The position numbers and the translations under genes were made by a program. The notes beneath the pieces were generated by a model that did no database searches, was not told where the DNA came from, and was given only the letters and a program-made list of their open reading frames with translations. Below are positions 1 through 14,100 of a stretch of DNA of 64,000 nt, in pieces. The stretch spans positions 25,387,501 to 25,451,500 of the forward strand of contig NC_088099.1 of NCBI RefSeq assembly GCF_036370855.1. The letters run 5' to 3'. The stretch comes from Dromaius novaehollandiae. Its lineage: Eukaryota; Chordata; Aves; Casuariiformes; Dromaiidae. Within the stretch, counting starts at the first letter, position 1. Each line of letters starts with the position of its first letter.

Positions 1-3000
1 CCCTCGAACTCTGGAAGTTTAAGGAAAAAAAAAATTATTCCCCAAAAATTTATATTGGGCAAAATTAATTTCAATTTGTGAAATATCCTTCTTAGTCACT
101 CTTATTTTATCAATTTGAGTGGAACATTGACTGAGATCCTGCTCAGGCAAACCACCTCTGTAAATGGAGGCCTCGCCATAATTACCTTCCAATACTACCA
201 GCAGGATTCATAAATGATATGCAAGATTTGTCGAGATTACTGGTGTGTACCTCTGCACGAGTTTCTGCTTTCAATATACAAGAGAGAGGTATGAACTCAG
301 AACATATTATATCACTCCTAAAAATGCCAAGTCCAGTGAAACTGCAGTTTCAATTTTGGATATAATTTGGCCACAGAAACAACTGCTAAAATAGAAGTAC
401 TCAGTGGCAGAAATTTTACATTGCATAACTTCTCAAAAGCTCTATTTACTGGAAGCAATATGACTATAAGCTAGATAAAGAGGATGTGGGAGGTTGATAT
501 ATGTTGCAAAAAATATTCACTGATCATTTTAAGTCTAACTGGGACATCCAGAATTTCTTGGGAAAGGCAGGGCACACAGCTTTTATCCTTCCTCAGCTGT
601 GTTCTACTAGCAATACTTATACACTATAACAGAAGTAAAAAGGAAGGAAAGAATGAGTGTAGATGTATGGATGAGAAAGAATGGAGCCACCAAAGAAACG
701 GAAATTATGAAGGAAGTCTGGAAACAAATTGAAGGGGGTCACAACTGAGCAATTTTTTTTCCAACAGTCGAGGGGAGTGCCTCGTACTTACTGCAGATGA
801 GCGTGATTATGGAAATAGTCTTCCCTATGAAAGGCATTTACCTCCCAACCACTGTTCTGAGCTGTGCCTAGATGAAAAACAAACCTCTACTGAAATAACA
901 CGGTCTTTGGAGTTTAATGTGCATCTGTCCCTTCCTGCTTTGCTGTTGGCTCCTAGATTGTACAGGCTCCTTTACTCCAGTGTCCTTTACAACGCTGTGT
1001 CACTGAAAAGCTTGCCTTTCTTCTTATAACCTTTCTTTGATTTCTGCTTGGCTGCCTATGTTATTCCTTTGATAAATCGTTTTAAATGACGAGCCACCGC
1101 TTTCTGGTGCAGACAACCAACTCAGTTAACCAACTGTTAACATGCTGATTCCTCCTCTCATTTTTCACCTAGTTTACTGTCATATCCAATATTTAATAAA
1201 GCTCAGCATTCCTTGATAGATAGCTTTTCAGTTTCCTTTCAACTTAACAAGCAGCACTTCAAAGCTTGCCTTTGAGCCTGAAGAGGTGGCTACACCCAAA
1301 CCTTTTTGCATACCTTAGAAGAGAGCTATAAAATGCATTTTCACTGCACAAGGCTTTCTTCCTTACTTGTACTGTGAACACTCTTCTCTATGTTTCTCCT
1401 CTGTTGTACTAATTGTGCTCCCTACCTTTGTCTGAAGTGTTGTTTATTTCAGGCTTAATTTAGCTACTTATTTAATTTACACCTGTGGCATACACAATTA
1501 TGACTATATTCTTGATGTATCACATCCTTAGTTCCTTTAGTGGCCGTTTTTGTATTTTGTTCGGCTATGCTGTGGCCATTTGGAGATCTGCCTGTACATG
1601 GCATCTCTCTCCATGGAGACTTATTTGCTTAATTCTCTTCATCTGAAACAAAAGTCGTTCCAACCGCAGGAACCTGTGCTATGATGTGAATATGGCTATG
1701 TGTTTTAGAGATACCTTGAACAGGATCTGAACAGATACGGGCTCCTATTTTATGGACGAGGCCAATATGGAAGCATACCCAACGTGTCTTCTTTGAAGAA
1801 AAGCACGATCCAGTTTTCCGTACCCAGATGCACTGTTTAGGTGTGTCAGCACTGCAAACCGTTTCTGTCTTTGAATATCAGTTTCACAGAGAGACCTAGG
1901 CTGGGCGAGAATCAGGCGTAGCTTTCCCTCTAGCCTTTTCGACTGGCTGTCCTAAACAACTCCCACACATGCTGTATTATAGATCCAAAGAACCTGACAG
2001 TCCTCATTCCCTCCAGAAGGATCTTAAGCACCTAAAGAGACTCTTGAATTCCATTCCAGCATCCAGACATCTACTTTGCAGCCTTGGAGTGCTGACTGCC
2101 ATAACCTGTGTGTCTCTTCCTTTGGATTTCCTTACTGAATACTAATGAAAGCATGCCTGAAACTGAAAAATGAAGTGAGGTAGACATCCCAGCAGAACTA
2201 ACAGTAAAATTATCTCCACTTATCCACATGCTTTTAGCAACAGGTTAGCCATATGCATCTATTTCAATCCACTTGAATTATAAGAGAGTTTCTTTTAAAA
2301 AGAAAGGTAAGATAAAAAACAACTCTAGCTTTGATCTTGCAAGAGCATACTTTAATTCTATTCCATTCTTTTAAACTATTTAATGAGTAACCCAGAGCCT
2401 GCTAATTCTCCGAACCTAGTGTAAAATCCATGTGTTCAACTCAGCTTTCCCCCCAAAGCTTTTCACACATTGCGTATCACCATGCACCACACCCAAAACA
2501 GCGTAAGTAATGGAAAGCATTAAGCTCCAAACTGTAAATGAATAATGTTATTTCTTATACAGTCTAAGAAGGATTATTTGAAATAAGGCAGAATCTGAAA
2601 AAAGTGTGCATGTGTCTGTGTGGGTGCGTTCATATCTGGGGAGGAACCATTATTACTAGGATCTCAGAGAAGGAAAGGGAACAACATCTTTACTATGCAA
2701 TACTCAGTATCCAGTTTCATAGACTTTTAATGAGGTTGTTTTCCTATGAAAGCAGTGTTGTAATGATACACCCATGATAAGATCCCAGTGCACCATAGAT
2801 CATCAGTCACTGTGTTTCATAATTTCTTCAGTTTCTGTCATAACTGATCATATCTGTAAATATTTCCTTTCATTTAAATTTAAATTTCCTCATCTAGCTC
2901 CAATATAAAAAATCCTTTCTCTTTAAAAACCCTATTACTTGTTTTCTAGCATAAATTTTGTGAATGACAATTAAAGGACACAAAAATGCTTTAATAATTT

Positions 3001-5934
3001 TATGCTCTTATTTGCAGTGATTTCATTGGGCTTACCACTTCTCTCCAACTTTCTTCTTAATTATAGTCCATTCTTCTTGCAGACTGCTTAGTGCACAATC
3101 ATGCCAAATTTTACTGAATAATGCCAAATTCTACTGATGTAAAGGAACTCTTTACACTCTGACCAACTAGATTTGTATCTCCCTATATCCCTGGGACCTG
3201 ATCTCATGTCCTGCATTTGGGACTGACATATTCCCATTATGACCTCTCTTTTCTTTGGTGTAACTCGTAGGAACAGCCTAGTGTCATGCAGCAACTTAAA
3301 CTTTCAGATCCTCTTTTCAGACGTCCTTTGGCAAACCACTTTTAATTAGCTACCTTTTCTTCATGAGGTTTTTCTTTTCTAACTCTCTCCACTTAGTCCT
3401 TCCCATATCCCTTTCTACCTATGCACCATTTGTTGTTGTCTGTCTCATTAGAAGTACACTCCTCACTTAGTTTTGGAACATCATCCAAGATGCAATCATC
3501 TCATCTATCAGTTCTCATCTCTCACATGAAAATTGAAAGCCTTCTTAAAGGCACAAAGCTTATTATTTGATATAACATATCTCTTTCTTATACACAATTA
3601 GATTAGAAGTTTGATTCTTGTTTAACTAAAAGCTTTTAAAAGTCTTCCCATCAAAGAGTTACAAGGTATATGATGATAATATAAAGCTGAGGCCAGATTT
3701 CTAAAGGCATTAAGGCTGAGCTCTTGAATGTTCTCACACTTAATTCCTCAAGGCTGAGGAATTAATTACCACCGAATCCTGCTGAACAACCCTCTGCTTG
3801 CTGTGGCAGAAAAAATTCTTTATTTACTCTGCACAATGGGGACCTTAGAACTCTACACACAAAGCCAAAACCAGAAAATACCTAAGGATTTGGAAGGCAG
3901 ATATAATAGAGGACAGCTTAGAGTTAGTGCATAGAGATACTACAGTGGTACAGCTGGGCTCAGTGAGTGTTGAAATAGTACATGAGCAAATCATGTCTCC
4001 AGTCGGAGCAGAAAATACCTTTGATTACAAACACATCAAAGATAGGCTGTCAGGTGGAGCTATATTGCAGAAGGAAAAATAAAACAAAAAATAGATATTA
4101 ACTGTAGGAGGAAAAGAGTCCAGTGTATCAGTGCTTCTGCATCGTAGTCAGTTGTTCCGCTACATTAATTTTCTGTTAGTGTCCTACTATTATTAAATGA
4201 ACTTAGAGAAAAACATGGCAGACACAGAAGGAGAATACAATGCTGTGGGCCTAATTCTTGGGTATATTAAGGGTCTCTAATGTTACTAAGATAACCCAAA
4301 ATGGGCAGTGTACACAGGTCTCTGCAAATCTAAATGAGAGAAGATCTCATTGGCCAACACCAAGGTTTTATTCCAGTTCTGAGATTTATTCCCAGTACCC
4401 TACAAAGATAGCCAAAAGATGCAGTTAATGGTTGCGGATATGCACAGCTGAAGTATACCCACAAGGGCAGTGTTCTCTGATTTTCAGGTTTTAAATGCAC
4501 AGTATCCCATATGCCACACCGAAAGATTTCCTAGCTCCCTGCTCTCCTTCATATTATAAGGAGCAAACAAATGGCTTAAAAATACCTGAGTCCTCCTTCT
4601 CTCCCCGTGTTGTGGGACAAAGCCCTTTCATACTTCCTAGGATGGACTCCATGGACATGGTAGATTTCTGCAGTGAAAGAAACATTTTTCCACTGGGGAT
4701 TTCCACGGTCATTGCTCTTCTCTTTAGCTGTATTTCACTAGAGTCCAGTTTCACTAGATAAAGGTTGGAGGAAGATCTGGAGAAAGGACAGCACATAGCA
4801 TGAGAGAGATTGAAAGTTACTGGTTGGCAACTGGAAGGAGAAAACACAAAGCCAATTTTGTTATGTATAGATTTTAAGTATTTCAAATTACTTAGGGTAA
4901 ATGAAACCCAATGAAACACATAGATTATTTCAATTCATGTATAATCTGTGTAATATAGATGAAAACTCTTTCTTGTCCATTGTCATTGACTTACTTCTAC
5001 CTTCTCTGTACAGGTTTGCCTAACTTCACCCAGTATACCTCATGGGCTTGACAAAACGTACAACAGAGAATGTTGCCTTGGTAGCTGTCAATGTAGGAAT
5101 GATTTGCATATCTGATCTCCTTCTGTCCTTTTGTACAAACTTTTTCAGGCCTGATCTTGTTCCTCTCTCAGAGTTAAATTTACTTGTGACTAGGTAATTA
5201 TTTCCTCTGCTTCTTCTAACAGAGTTAACTTACTGATAAACACTATGACAAAGAATAGGTTGTTCAAAACAGACTAGACTTCACTTGCCTACAGGAATCC
5301 CACAGAGACAAAAAAGTTTATGGTCAAAGGTCAAATGCATTTTGCTTTACTTGAATTTTGCTTTTCTTTGTAGTTTATAACTGGGTTTTGGGTGTTTTTT
5401 TGTTTGTTTGTTTGTTTGTTTTTTTGCATAGTCTGTACAGCTGTTGTAACTCTCCAGTCAGTTTAGATGGAATTTATCTGAATGACCACAGACACTGAGT
5501 TTGAACTCGTCACCTTGGGCTTCCTTCTTCCCTAGGTGAGATGCAGTTGATACAGGCAGTGTATCCTAGAACGCAGTCCAGTCATCCTCAAGTAGATGTC
5601 TAAATTCGGTCAGATGAATCACACCCTAAAAGTTCCTATTTCTTACAGCTGTTTATGCAGAGAGCCAAGAGTGACTAGCTCAGCTGCTGAAGGCCACTTT
5701 ATAGACATGGAAAGCTAAGTATGATAAGTCACTCCCAGTACATTCCCACATCCTCTCTTTCAGCCCTTTAATTGTTCTTTGATGTTCCTTTCTGAGATTT
5801 CTGAATGTTTTAAGAAGAGTTTCTGGATCTGATCATACTGCATTACATATTTCGCAGGTATTCTCCATACCATGAATTCCAGACAATAGCCATTTCAGCC
5901 CGCGCAATTGGATTCTGTCTTGAACTGCAGATTT
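1..5934. other. Intergenic, no gene recognised
   Basis: AT-rich unique-looking DNA. The open frames are short, lack splice borders or family motifs, and were not accepted. The only distinct item is the TTTG repeat at 5395-5425. Confidence 0.7.
5395..5425. repeat. (TTTG)n microsatellite with flanking T runs
   Basis: About five GTTT units are bracketed by T7-type runs, in otherwise unremarkable AT-rich DNA. Confidence 0.9.
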
Positions 5935-6003
5935 AACCATTATGAAGGTTGGACTAGATGACCTCCAGAAGTCCCTTCCAACCTGAATTGTCCTAAGATA
6001 CTA
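5935..6003 (+). repeat. CR1 LINE, short 3'-end fragment
   Basis: The stretch reads like the terminal CR1 3' UTR in sense orientation: GGTTGGACTAGATGACCTCC, then a block resembling AGGTCCCTTCCAACCT, ending in an imperfect TCCTAAGATACTATG tail. It is severely 5'-truncated to about 70 bases, the usual outcome of CR1 target-primed insertion. Confidence 0.8.
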
Positions 6004-7154
6004 TGTACCTTTTAGCCAGAAATATAATCAACGTCAAACCCATAGACAACATGAACAAAATCCACTACAGACTAATTCAGACACTTCCCAATACTCTCCC
6101 CAAGAAGCTCTTTAAGTTCTGTCAAGACAGGGGGCCTCTTTCTTCAGGCTTTACATGTAATGAAGCTACATATATATATGTATATAATGAGCAATAGTGC
6201 TCCTTCACTGCTCAGTGCTCATTCAAAAGAAAAAAAAACAAAAAAAACAAATGAGGAGGAAATGTTTTCATAACAACTTTTAGTAGAAAATCTGTTATAG
6301 CAGAATCCAGAAAACTTTCAGTGTCATTATTGCTGTTTCTCTAACATTTCTATGTTCATTAAATAAATCTGAACATCTAAATGTTTGGAAATTAGCACTC
6401 AGAAAACTATTAACTAGCTAGTAATAAGGGCCTTAGAATCCTTTCTTACCTGGTCTCACTTACCTCCTTAGGAGAACATAACTTTAATCTCTAAACAGGG
6501 CAAAACATTAGTCAAAAGCTTAATATGAAGAAGAAATTAGTGTTGTAGTAAAGCCTCAGGCAGACTAGCAAAGCCGTGAATTTGGGTGGAGCAATAGCAC
6601 CAGCACAGGGTCCAAGCTATGCACTTGCCACTGACCACACTGGGATGAAGACCAGGTGACCCTCCAGATGTACAGGAATGCCAACCAAGGTGTTTTATGG
6701 GTCCTTATTAGAGACCTTCTATTCACATTTACTCTCTTCCTTCTCCAAAACAAAAATTGGGTAAGAAGATAGAAGAGAAGGACAATCAAACCCACAAAAA
6801 CCTCTCCATTTGAATGGGGGGAGATACAATAGACTCAAAGAGGAAAAAGGAATAGGAATATAGGAATGCAGCAGACAGAATGATCTGGAGACAGAAGATA
6901 AGATCTGAAGGGAGATGATCTAACATTCATTTTGACTTTAACTACAGAACAAAAGGCATTCCTGCATTCCCACTGGGATGGGACAATGACAATTGCACAA
7001 TGTGTATATTTAAAAGGATATTGCAACATCCAAGGCAAACCTCAAAGCGCTTATTTAATAAATCAAAATGGGGCTGTACAATATGTTTGCACAATAGCAA
7101 ACTTCTTCCAGCTATAGAAAAGAAAAATGATTGAGCTTGGTAACATTACTGGTC

Positions 7155-8110
7155 TGATAACCTTAAAAAAAAGAAGACTTGAAGCTAAATGGAAAATCAT
7201 ACAAAAACTTGTATGAATTTACTAAAGACAGATCATGTCTGATCCCTTCTTTAATAAGATAACTAATTTTTAAGGCTAAGAACATATGGCAGAAGTTGAC
7301 TCCAACAAATTTGTGTTGTGTTTACTCTATGAGAAATTATCAGTTAAGAAGAAGACAGGGAAATAACTACAAGAATTGAAGGTAGGTAAGAAACTGACTG
7401 AAAAGAAAATAATGAGTTTTTCTGAAAAAACAGTTATCAATATGCTGGAATTCATCTACAAACAATCCCCATTAATGACCACAACACAAATAAACAGGTG
7501 ATGACATTTTCTGATGATACAATAATGGAAAACATCATATTGTTGGATGACTGCAAACTTACATAGGAAGAACTGGACCATGTTGGAACTGATGTACTAG
7601 AAAATCGATAGAATTTATATAGTACAAGGTGCAAGGAGCTGCAGTCCATAACAAAAACTTCTGCTATAACCTGGGAACTTATTAGTAGGGAATCCTAGGG
7701 TGCTAGGACTCAGTGTTTCCATATGGATATGGAATAGTACTGCCATTTTACAAGCTATCACTGAGGACTTCTCTAGGTAGACATCTTTCTTTTCAAAAAG
7801 TATTCAATCTGCAATGATGCTGAGATGCTTAGGAGACTAGAGAAACCAATCCTATGAGAATTTGGCTTGTTTAGCTTAGTAAAATGAAAGTCAAGAGGGA
7901 ATAAGAGGGGCTTTGTACATCAGAAATGTAAATACCAGAAAAAGGAAGAATGAATGGGGAGAAAAGCAATGAATGCACTGGAATAAATGGATAAATGGAT
8001 AAAGAGTGGCTATAAATAAATTTAGTTTGGAATTTAGAGTGACGTTTCTAGCCCACGGAAGGGTGATGGTTGAATTCAGAATTCAGAATACACTCTTCAA
8101 ATCAATCTCT
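7155..8110 (+). repeat. Ancient CR1/L3-type LINE remnant covering part of the reverse transcriptase
   Basis: A strongly decayed but ordered match to an old sauropsid CR1 in sense orientation. It includes an ACTAAAGACAGATCATGTCTG block and TTTAATAAGATAAC (the DRSCL...FFDKI region of the RT). A TTTTCTGATGATACA stretch corresponds to the RT active-site region F-(A)-D-D-T. Next comes ATAGTACAAGGTGCAAGGAG (N-S-A-K-C-K), then GGCTTGTTTAGCTTA and TGGCTATAAATAAATTTAG near the 3' end. Many stops and indels break every frame. This is recalled family structure, not an alignment, so the borders are approximate. Confidence 0.7.
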
Positions 8111-11100
8111 GGCCAAAGATATGAGGACATGATGACCCATATTGTCACACCTAATGACCCATATCTAATGACCACTATGTCCAACAGAAACCTTGTCTGC
8201 AGAAGGACAGTGGGTTTTATCCCTAAGATACAGAAAGGAAGCATTTACATTTGAAACAGAATAAGGCTCACATGCATGATAAAGCAGCCTCAAGAAACTC
8301 ATATTTCAGAAATTCTGACACTCACTTCAGGCTCCTCCAATTCTTAGACCCAGTCAGAACTCACTAGCAATTCCCCTGCTTTCTTTGCATTTCACCCCCT
8401 TCTTCCCTGCACAAAAAACAGTGTGCTCTGCCAGGTAAATTAATTGCAAACTTTGTGGGATAAAGATTCAATTCCTATTCCATTTACAAATCACTCTGTG
8501 GACCTACTGGCCAAAAAATACCTTTGACTTCCCTTGAGTGCTAACCAAAGCAGTTCTTTTTATCTTAGTGAGTGAAGTGCCTGTCATATATTTCAAAAAT
8601 ATTGAGTTCATGTCCTGCTGGGGTTGTATTTTCATTAAAAATTCTTTATATATTTCTTTTTCTCAATGTCAGAGGGATGTCAACATTTCTATTTATTATT
8701 TATTAAACATTTTCTGCCTTCTTCTGGTTTTATCTTTTTCTTTTAACAGACCAAACAAATTGCACCAACATGGGAAAAAATACTAGACATAAGAACAGAC
8801 CAAAATATTTTCACAGTACTCAGATGCCCATGTGTTAAACTCAGTATTCCCTGTGCGGTGATTAATAGGACACATGCTAAAACAAACAAAAATGTTTGGA
8901 AATTAAAGTCAGAGGGAAAAGTATGCAGAGTGAAGAAGAGGGGGAAATAATAAAGAAATGGGAAGGAGACACATGGATTTAACTCCAGCTGTTTGTCAAA
9001 GTCTCGCATTCGGAAAATCATTTGACTGATTTAAAGAGAGCCAGACTCCTTAGCATTTGTCCTTTGTTCTTCTTTCTGACAACCCACAACCACCAAAAAC
9101 TTAATAACTACTTAATCTGATGGTATACTCCATTTGCTGGATATATAAGCTATATGGGGACACCTTTCACTATGCTCAGCAAGGTGAACTCCAGTTGCAC
9201 CAGTGTCACACCAGAACTTTTAAAGATCGGGCATGACCAGAAACCTATGCAATATTTATTCCCCCCTCCCCGACACCTTCAACATCACTCAATTGGTTCA
9301 GCTCTTATTTTGTAAGGTTTCTGAAGTGTCCAATGCTTGAAAATGTGTGCATATATATATATAATTATATATATAATATAAATATATAAAAAACTATAAT
9401 ACTTCTTTCTGTGAACTTTGGTGGGTCAGTGGGAACTAATATAGTGTAGCTGGCAGTCTCTGCATACATAGTATCACTTTCAATAAGAAGAAGATTTGGA
9501 TATTTCAACAGCATAAATATTTTTGGGTCTACTTTGATATATCTAAATATGTTGCCTTATTTCAGCACATGCTAGATTTCTTGGCAGCTCAAGAGAAGTG
9601 GGATCCAGGCCTCAGTTACTAACTCAGAGAGATATGTCTGGAGGTGTATATGCCACATGTGTGGCATAAACATAAAGTAGGCCACGTTCCAGCCAGTCTT
9701 TTCTCCATTTTTCCCTTCAATTTTTAACCTGATGCCCACTTGATTCAGGGCCTCCACACAATTAAGCCTAAACTACATGATATACAAATTTGGCCTGTAT
9801 CTGACAGGCCCAATAAATAGTGAAGATTAGCTCTCTAACATTCAAAGTCCAGAACCACAGAAATAATGAGACTCAACCATGTAAGCATTGCATTTGTGAT
9901 ACTAATGACATATTGTATGGCTTCGCTAATTATAAATGTTTTATGGTACTGCAGCTTTAGAAGCCCACTGCTGTCAGACAGGCAGACAAAAGTAAGAAGA
10001 AAGTTCCCATTTTTAAGAGTAGCACTGATTTCTGAAATTAGTGTTAACGTAAGAATCTCCCTCAGCACTTATTTAATCACAGTAGAATACTCATTTCTAT
10101 GTTCCTTTTCTCAGAGTCTGAAAGATTTTCTCATTTACCAAATTCTCAATTAATGCTTCATGTAAAAATGGCATTTATTCAGCTATTGATATGTGTTAGC
10201 ATTTATACCCTAGATATTTCAGTGTTGCTGGCTAAGCCTAGAATTTGTATCTCATCTATCCTAAAACAAAGAATTTTCTGCAAGAATCATGCAAATTTTA
10301 TGTGTACAGTTTTCAATGACTTCCCGTAATGTGGAAATGAGTTTTCATGAGTTTTAGACTAGAACCAGAACGTCCTCTGTATACAACATTTTGTTCATTT
10401 GTTGCATGTATGATTCAACTTACAGAACACAACAGCTTGACTGTCCCAAGTTGTCCTTTCTAGCACTGCCTGCAATATGTTGAAGAGCAGCAAGGACTGT
10501 TCCTCTTTAACGAGAATGATTCTGAAATCTAATTATCTATTATTTCCCTTAATGAGGGTTAGTATAGAACAATTTAACCTGATTGTTAAAGTGGGCATTA
10601 AATCTCTTTCCTTTGAGGGCTGGGAAAAAATATCCCAAGCAACCCTATCTTTTTTCAGTGTCTAGCAGTAATGCTACCAAAGGTTCCTTCAAGCACTGTT
10701 ACAATTATATTTATGAGTTGTCTGCCTCTTGCCAAGACTGAATAAATCTGACCTGATTTACGTGTCTAATTAGAGTAATAAGGGGGTTGGGTTTTTTTCA
10801 GCTTACAAGCCAAGGGCTCTGGCAAGATCCTTTATGTCACAATAGATCAAGGAAATTGATGGGTAATTTGTGCTGTTCACAGGTACGGTCTAAACTTTTA
10901 TGGGGAGGGTTCTTCAACTTTCTCAGCTGTTTCTTCTCTGTAGTAAAGTAAATTCTCTTTTTGCCTACCAAAATCTCATTGTCTTTGGAGGACTGGCATG
11001 TATGATGGCTAATTTTAGCCCATGGGTTGATTGTGAGTGTAAGCACTCACCGTTGATATTTTCAACAATATCATTGAATTTTAACATTTTTATTAAAAAA

Positions 11101-14100
11101 AAACAAATCAAGTTCACAAGAAGAGACAGATTCACAAAACCCATGTTTATCCACAAATAAGCCTAAATGTTTTGAATCCATGAGGACATGCCTGAATAAT
11201 TCAAAGAGTGAAGTTTGCATTTTAAGTTTGTATTTTATGGTAGCAAAGAGACTGAATTAAAGGCTTTTGCTTTGGGTTTGGTTGGTTGGGGGGTTTTTTA
11301 CAAATTAAAGGTTGAAAGTTATTGTCAAACTGAACTCTATAACTTAGGCACGATGACAGGCCAAATCACCAGTTTTATTTGAGAATAGGAGCCAAGTTAG
11401 CTAATGTAGTTTGGCTCTACTCCAATCCAATTGATCCTAAGGTCAAGTAGACCAGATGAAAAAGTCTTGAAGGAACTTGCTCCTTTCCATAGTGAAAGGT
11501 AACACATTTAGTAGCGAGATATCTCTATTGCCTGATGCTTTTAGCAGGATTGCTCACTGGACCAATTTCTCTGCTTAATGGCTCCTGTACTACTAGCTCC
11601 TGTAGCTCACCAGGAAAGCATCCATGTTTCTTGAAAACATGACTTAGAGTGCAGAATGTCCTATGGCAGCTGTTTCATGCAGACTCGTTTTACTTTCAAA
11701 GATCATAAATCCTGAAATTCTCAGTTTCACCCAGACCCCCTTATAATATCATGTGAGGTTAAAGGATTAAAACAGAATAAAAGTTAGTTTATTAAAGTTC
11801 ACACAATTAAATACAAACTTGGAAACTAGATAACAGAGAGTAAATAAATAAAAAAATTTATCTCTAGATTTTAACAGCACAGTAGTTTCTCTTTTGTAAC
11901 TCAAGAAATAACAATCACCCAAAAACTTGTTGCAAAAGCTAAGGGTGCAGAATTCATCAAATTAATCCATCTGCTGGGTGATTCCCTCCAATCCTGGATA
12001 ATTTCTCTTAGGCTGTGTATTCCTGTTCCTTTTTAATGCAAATGAAACATTCAAAGCTTGATCAGTGTCCTTTCAAAGCAAATGAAATATTCAGGGTTTG
12101 CCTTTGATATTCAAAGCACTTCCTGGAATCCTGACTCCCTCTTTTCTCTCTCCATTTCCAGTTTAAGACCTTTATATTGCAATTTTAACAAATTCCTCCT
12201 TCCACAGAAGGCACTAGACAAATGTTTAATGCTTTCTTTACTTTCCTAACCTTCCTATGTTGCATCACATAAAAAGTATCAATTATACAACAGTTTGGCT
12301 AAGCTTATTATTTCTGATGTATTGTCGGTGTTCTATGGAGACCACTCATGACACAAGAGAGATATATATGTCATACTTTGTAACAGAGAATTCAGCCCAT
12401 GCTGCTGCCTCCCACACTTCATCATACATCACGCCATCATACTGAATAGTCTTCCCTGGATCCCGAACTCACCCATTCTAAACAAGGAACTGTAGCAACT
12501 CTACTTCTTCATAAGACAATGTCTTCCTGTGTCTTGTACCACAGTCATACCCTTCCATGGATTGCACTATTCATTTAGGGCTGCAGGATATGTCTGCAGG
12601 CACAAAATTCTCTGTGCAGCCTTCTATCCATCATGTCTCCTTTTCTGAACATCAGCATTGTCTCCATCAGCATCCCTGTTCCTCAGTTTTTCACCACTAG
12701 CATTTTGAGGTGACATTTCATACCTAAATGACTCCTTCAAGGAAGCTATTTAGGGATAATTTTATCCTGTGGAACATCCACTCACCTTCATTGTCTCTTC
12801 TCTTCATTAATTTGCCTTCAGTGCTTGCCTCTGAAGTGTCACCATCATTCTTCCTAGGCCACGCATTTAAAGATACAAGTAATCCTTCCTCCAAAGTCTC
12901 CTCCAACTGGGCCATTTTCTGTAATTTGGTTGTTGGGTTTATTGTGGGGAGGTTGTCTATTAAGCCTTTTGCATAGCCTAATTCTGATTCACCTTTATCT
13001 TTAGTAATCATCTGTGTACCAGCAACAATTGAAAGTAGGAAGCCTGCTTCATATCCTCAGCTGCCAAACCACTTTCTCAGTCATGATACACAGCCCCAAA
13101 ACTGGACTGCAAACAAATCATATAGACACAGATTCACTCTCTGTGAACAAGGTTCAAGGGCTTACTTTTCTTCCATCCAGTGTGCAATCTATGCAGTGTT
13201 CCTGGGTCTCACAGTTTACGTATATCCTAGCTTATGTGAAGGCTCTGAGGGAATGCGACTGTAAGATCAAGACTATAATTAGGAAAAACTCTGTTGTGGT
13301 CTCCAGTATGTTTCCCTGGAATTTCAATCTTTGCTGCTCTGTGCATGTTCTACTGGAAAAGTAATATGCAATGAGCAAAAGTATTTGCAATCTTGATCCA
13401 GAACCAGGCAAGCTAACAACCAGAATTTCCATCTGGAAAATCTAATTGATCAAGAGAAAAAACAACGGCTAAGTGCTGACAAACTAAGTAAACTGCTGAA
13501 AGTTACCTGTTTCTCTAATAAAATAAGAGCATTAAATTAAATGCATTTGGGCTTGAAACAACATCAAGGACTGTCTTAATGAATGCCTAGGTACCCTTGA
13601 CATTAAATGAATTACACTAACTACTTTAGTCTTTACTCCTAACCCCTCCCAGACTCACCAGCCAGCAGTGGTCGAATGAAGCATCCTATCATGCTTAGTG
13701 TCAGTTCAACTAAGCAAGGCATCAGGCAGACACATCCAGACCTTTCTGCACTGCTTTTACATGCAGGCTTTGAATAAGCTCCCATTTCAGGCCATGCTTG
13801 CTATGACTGTATTGAAGAAGGCCCTAGCTAAGAGACACCATGTCCTTCTCCAGGTTTCATTAGAAGGAGAGGGGTCCAAAACATCATAAAGGCAAGTGAT
13901 TTGGCACACAGATAAGGCCCAGCCCTGAACTTCACAAACATTCTGTATCAGTTTATTTTGGGATGAAGTTGAGGCCAGCACGCACAGATGCAGAAGATCT
14001 GGGTCAGTGTTTCTGAGTGTGTTTATGAAGAGACCTGTGCAACTTAGGCTGTGGGACACATTGCTGCAGAGAGGAAAAAAAGGCAGAGCACAAATAAGAA

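Noticed and set aside
11700-12250. LTR-like texture (TTTATTAAAG, AATAAA, pyrimidine-rich end)
   Set aside because: I could not find paired terminal repeats, TG...CA ends or a primer-binding site, so no retroviral element is claimed.
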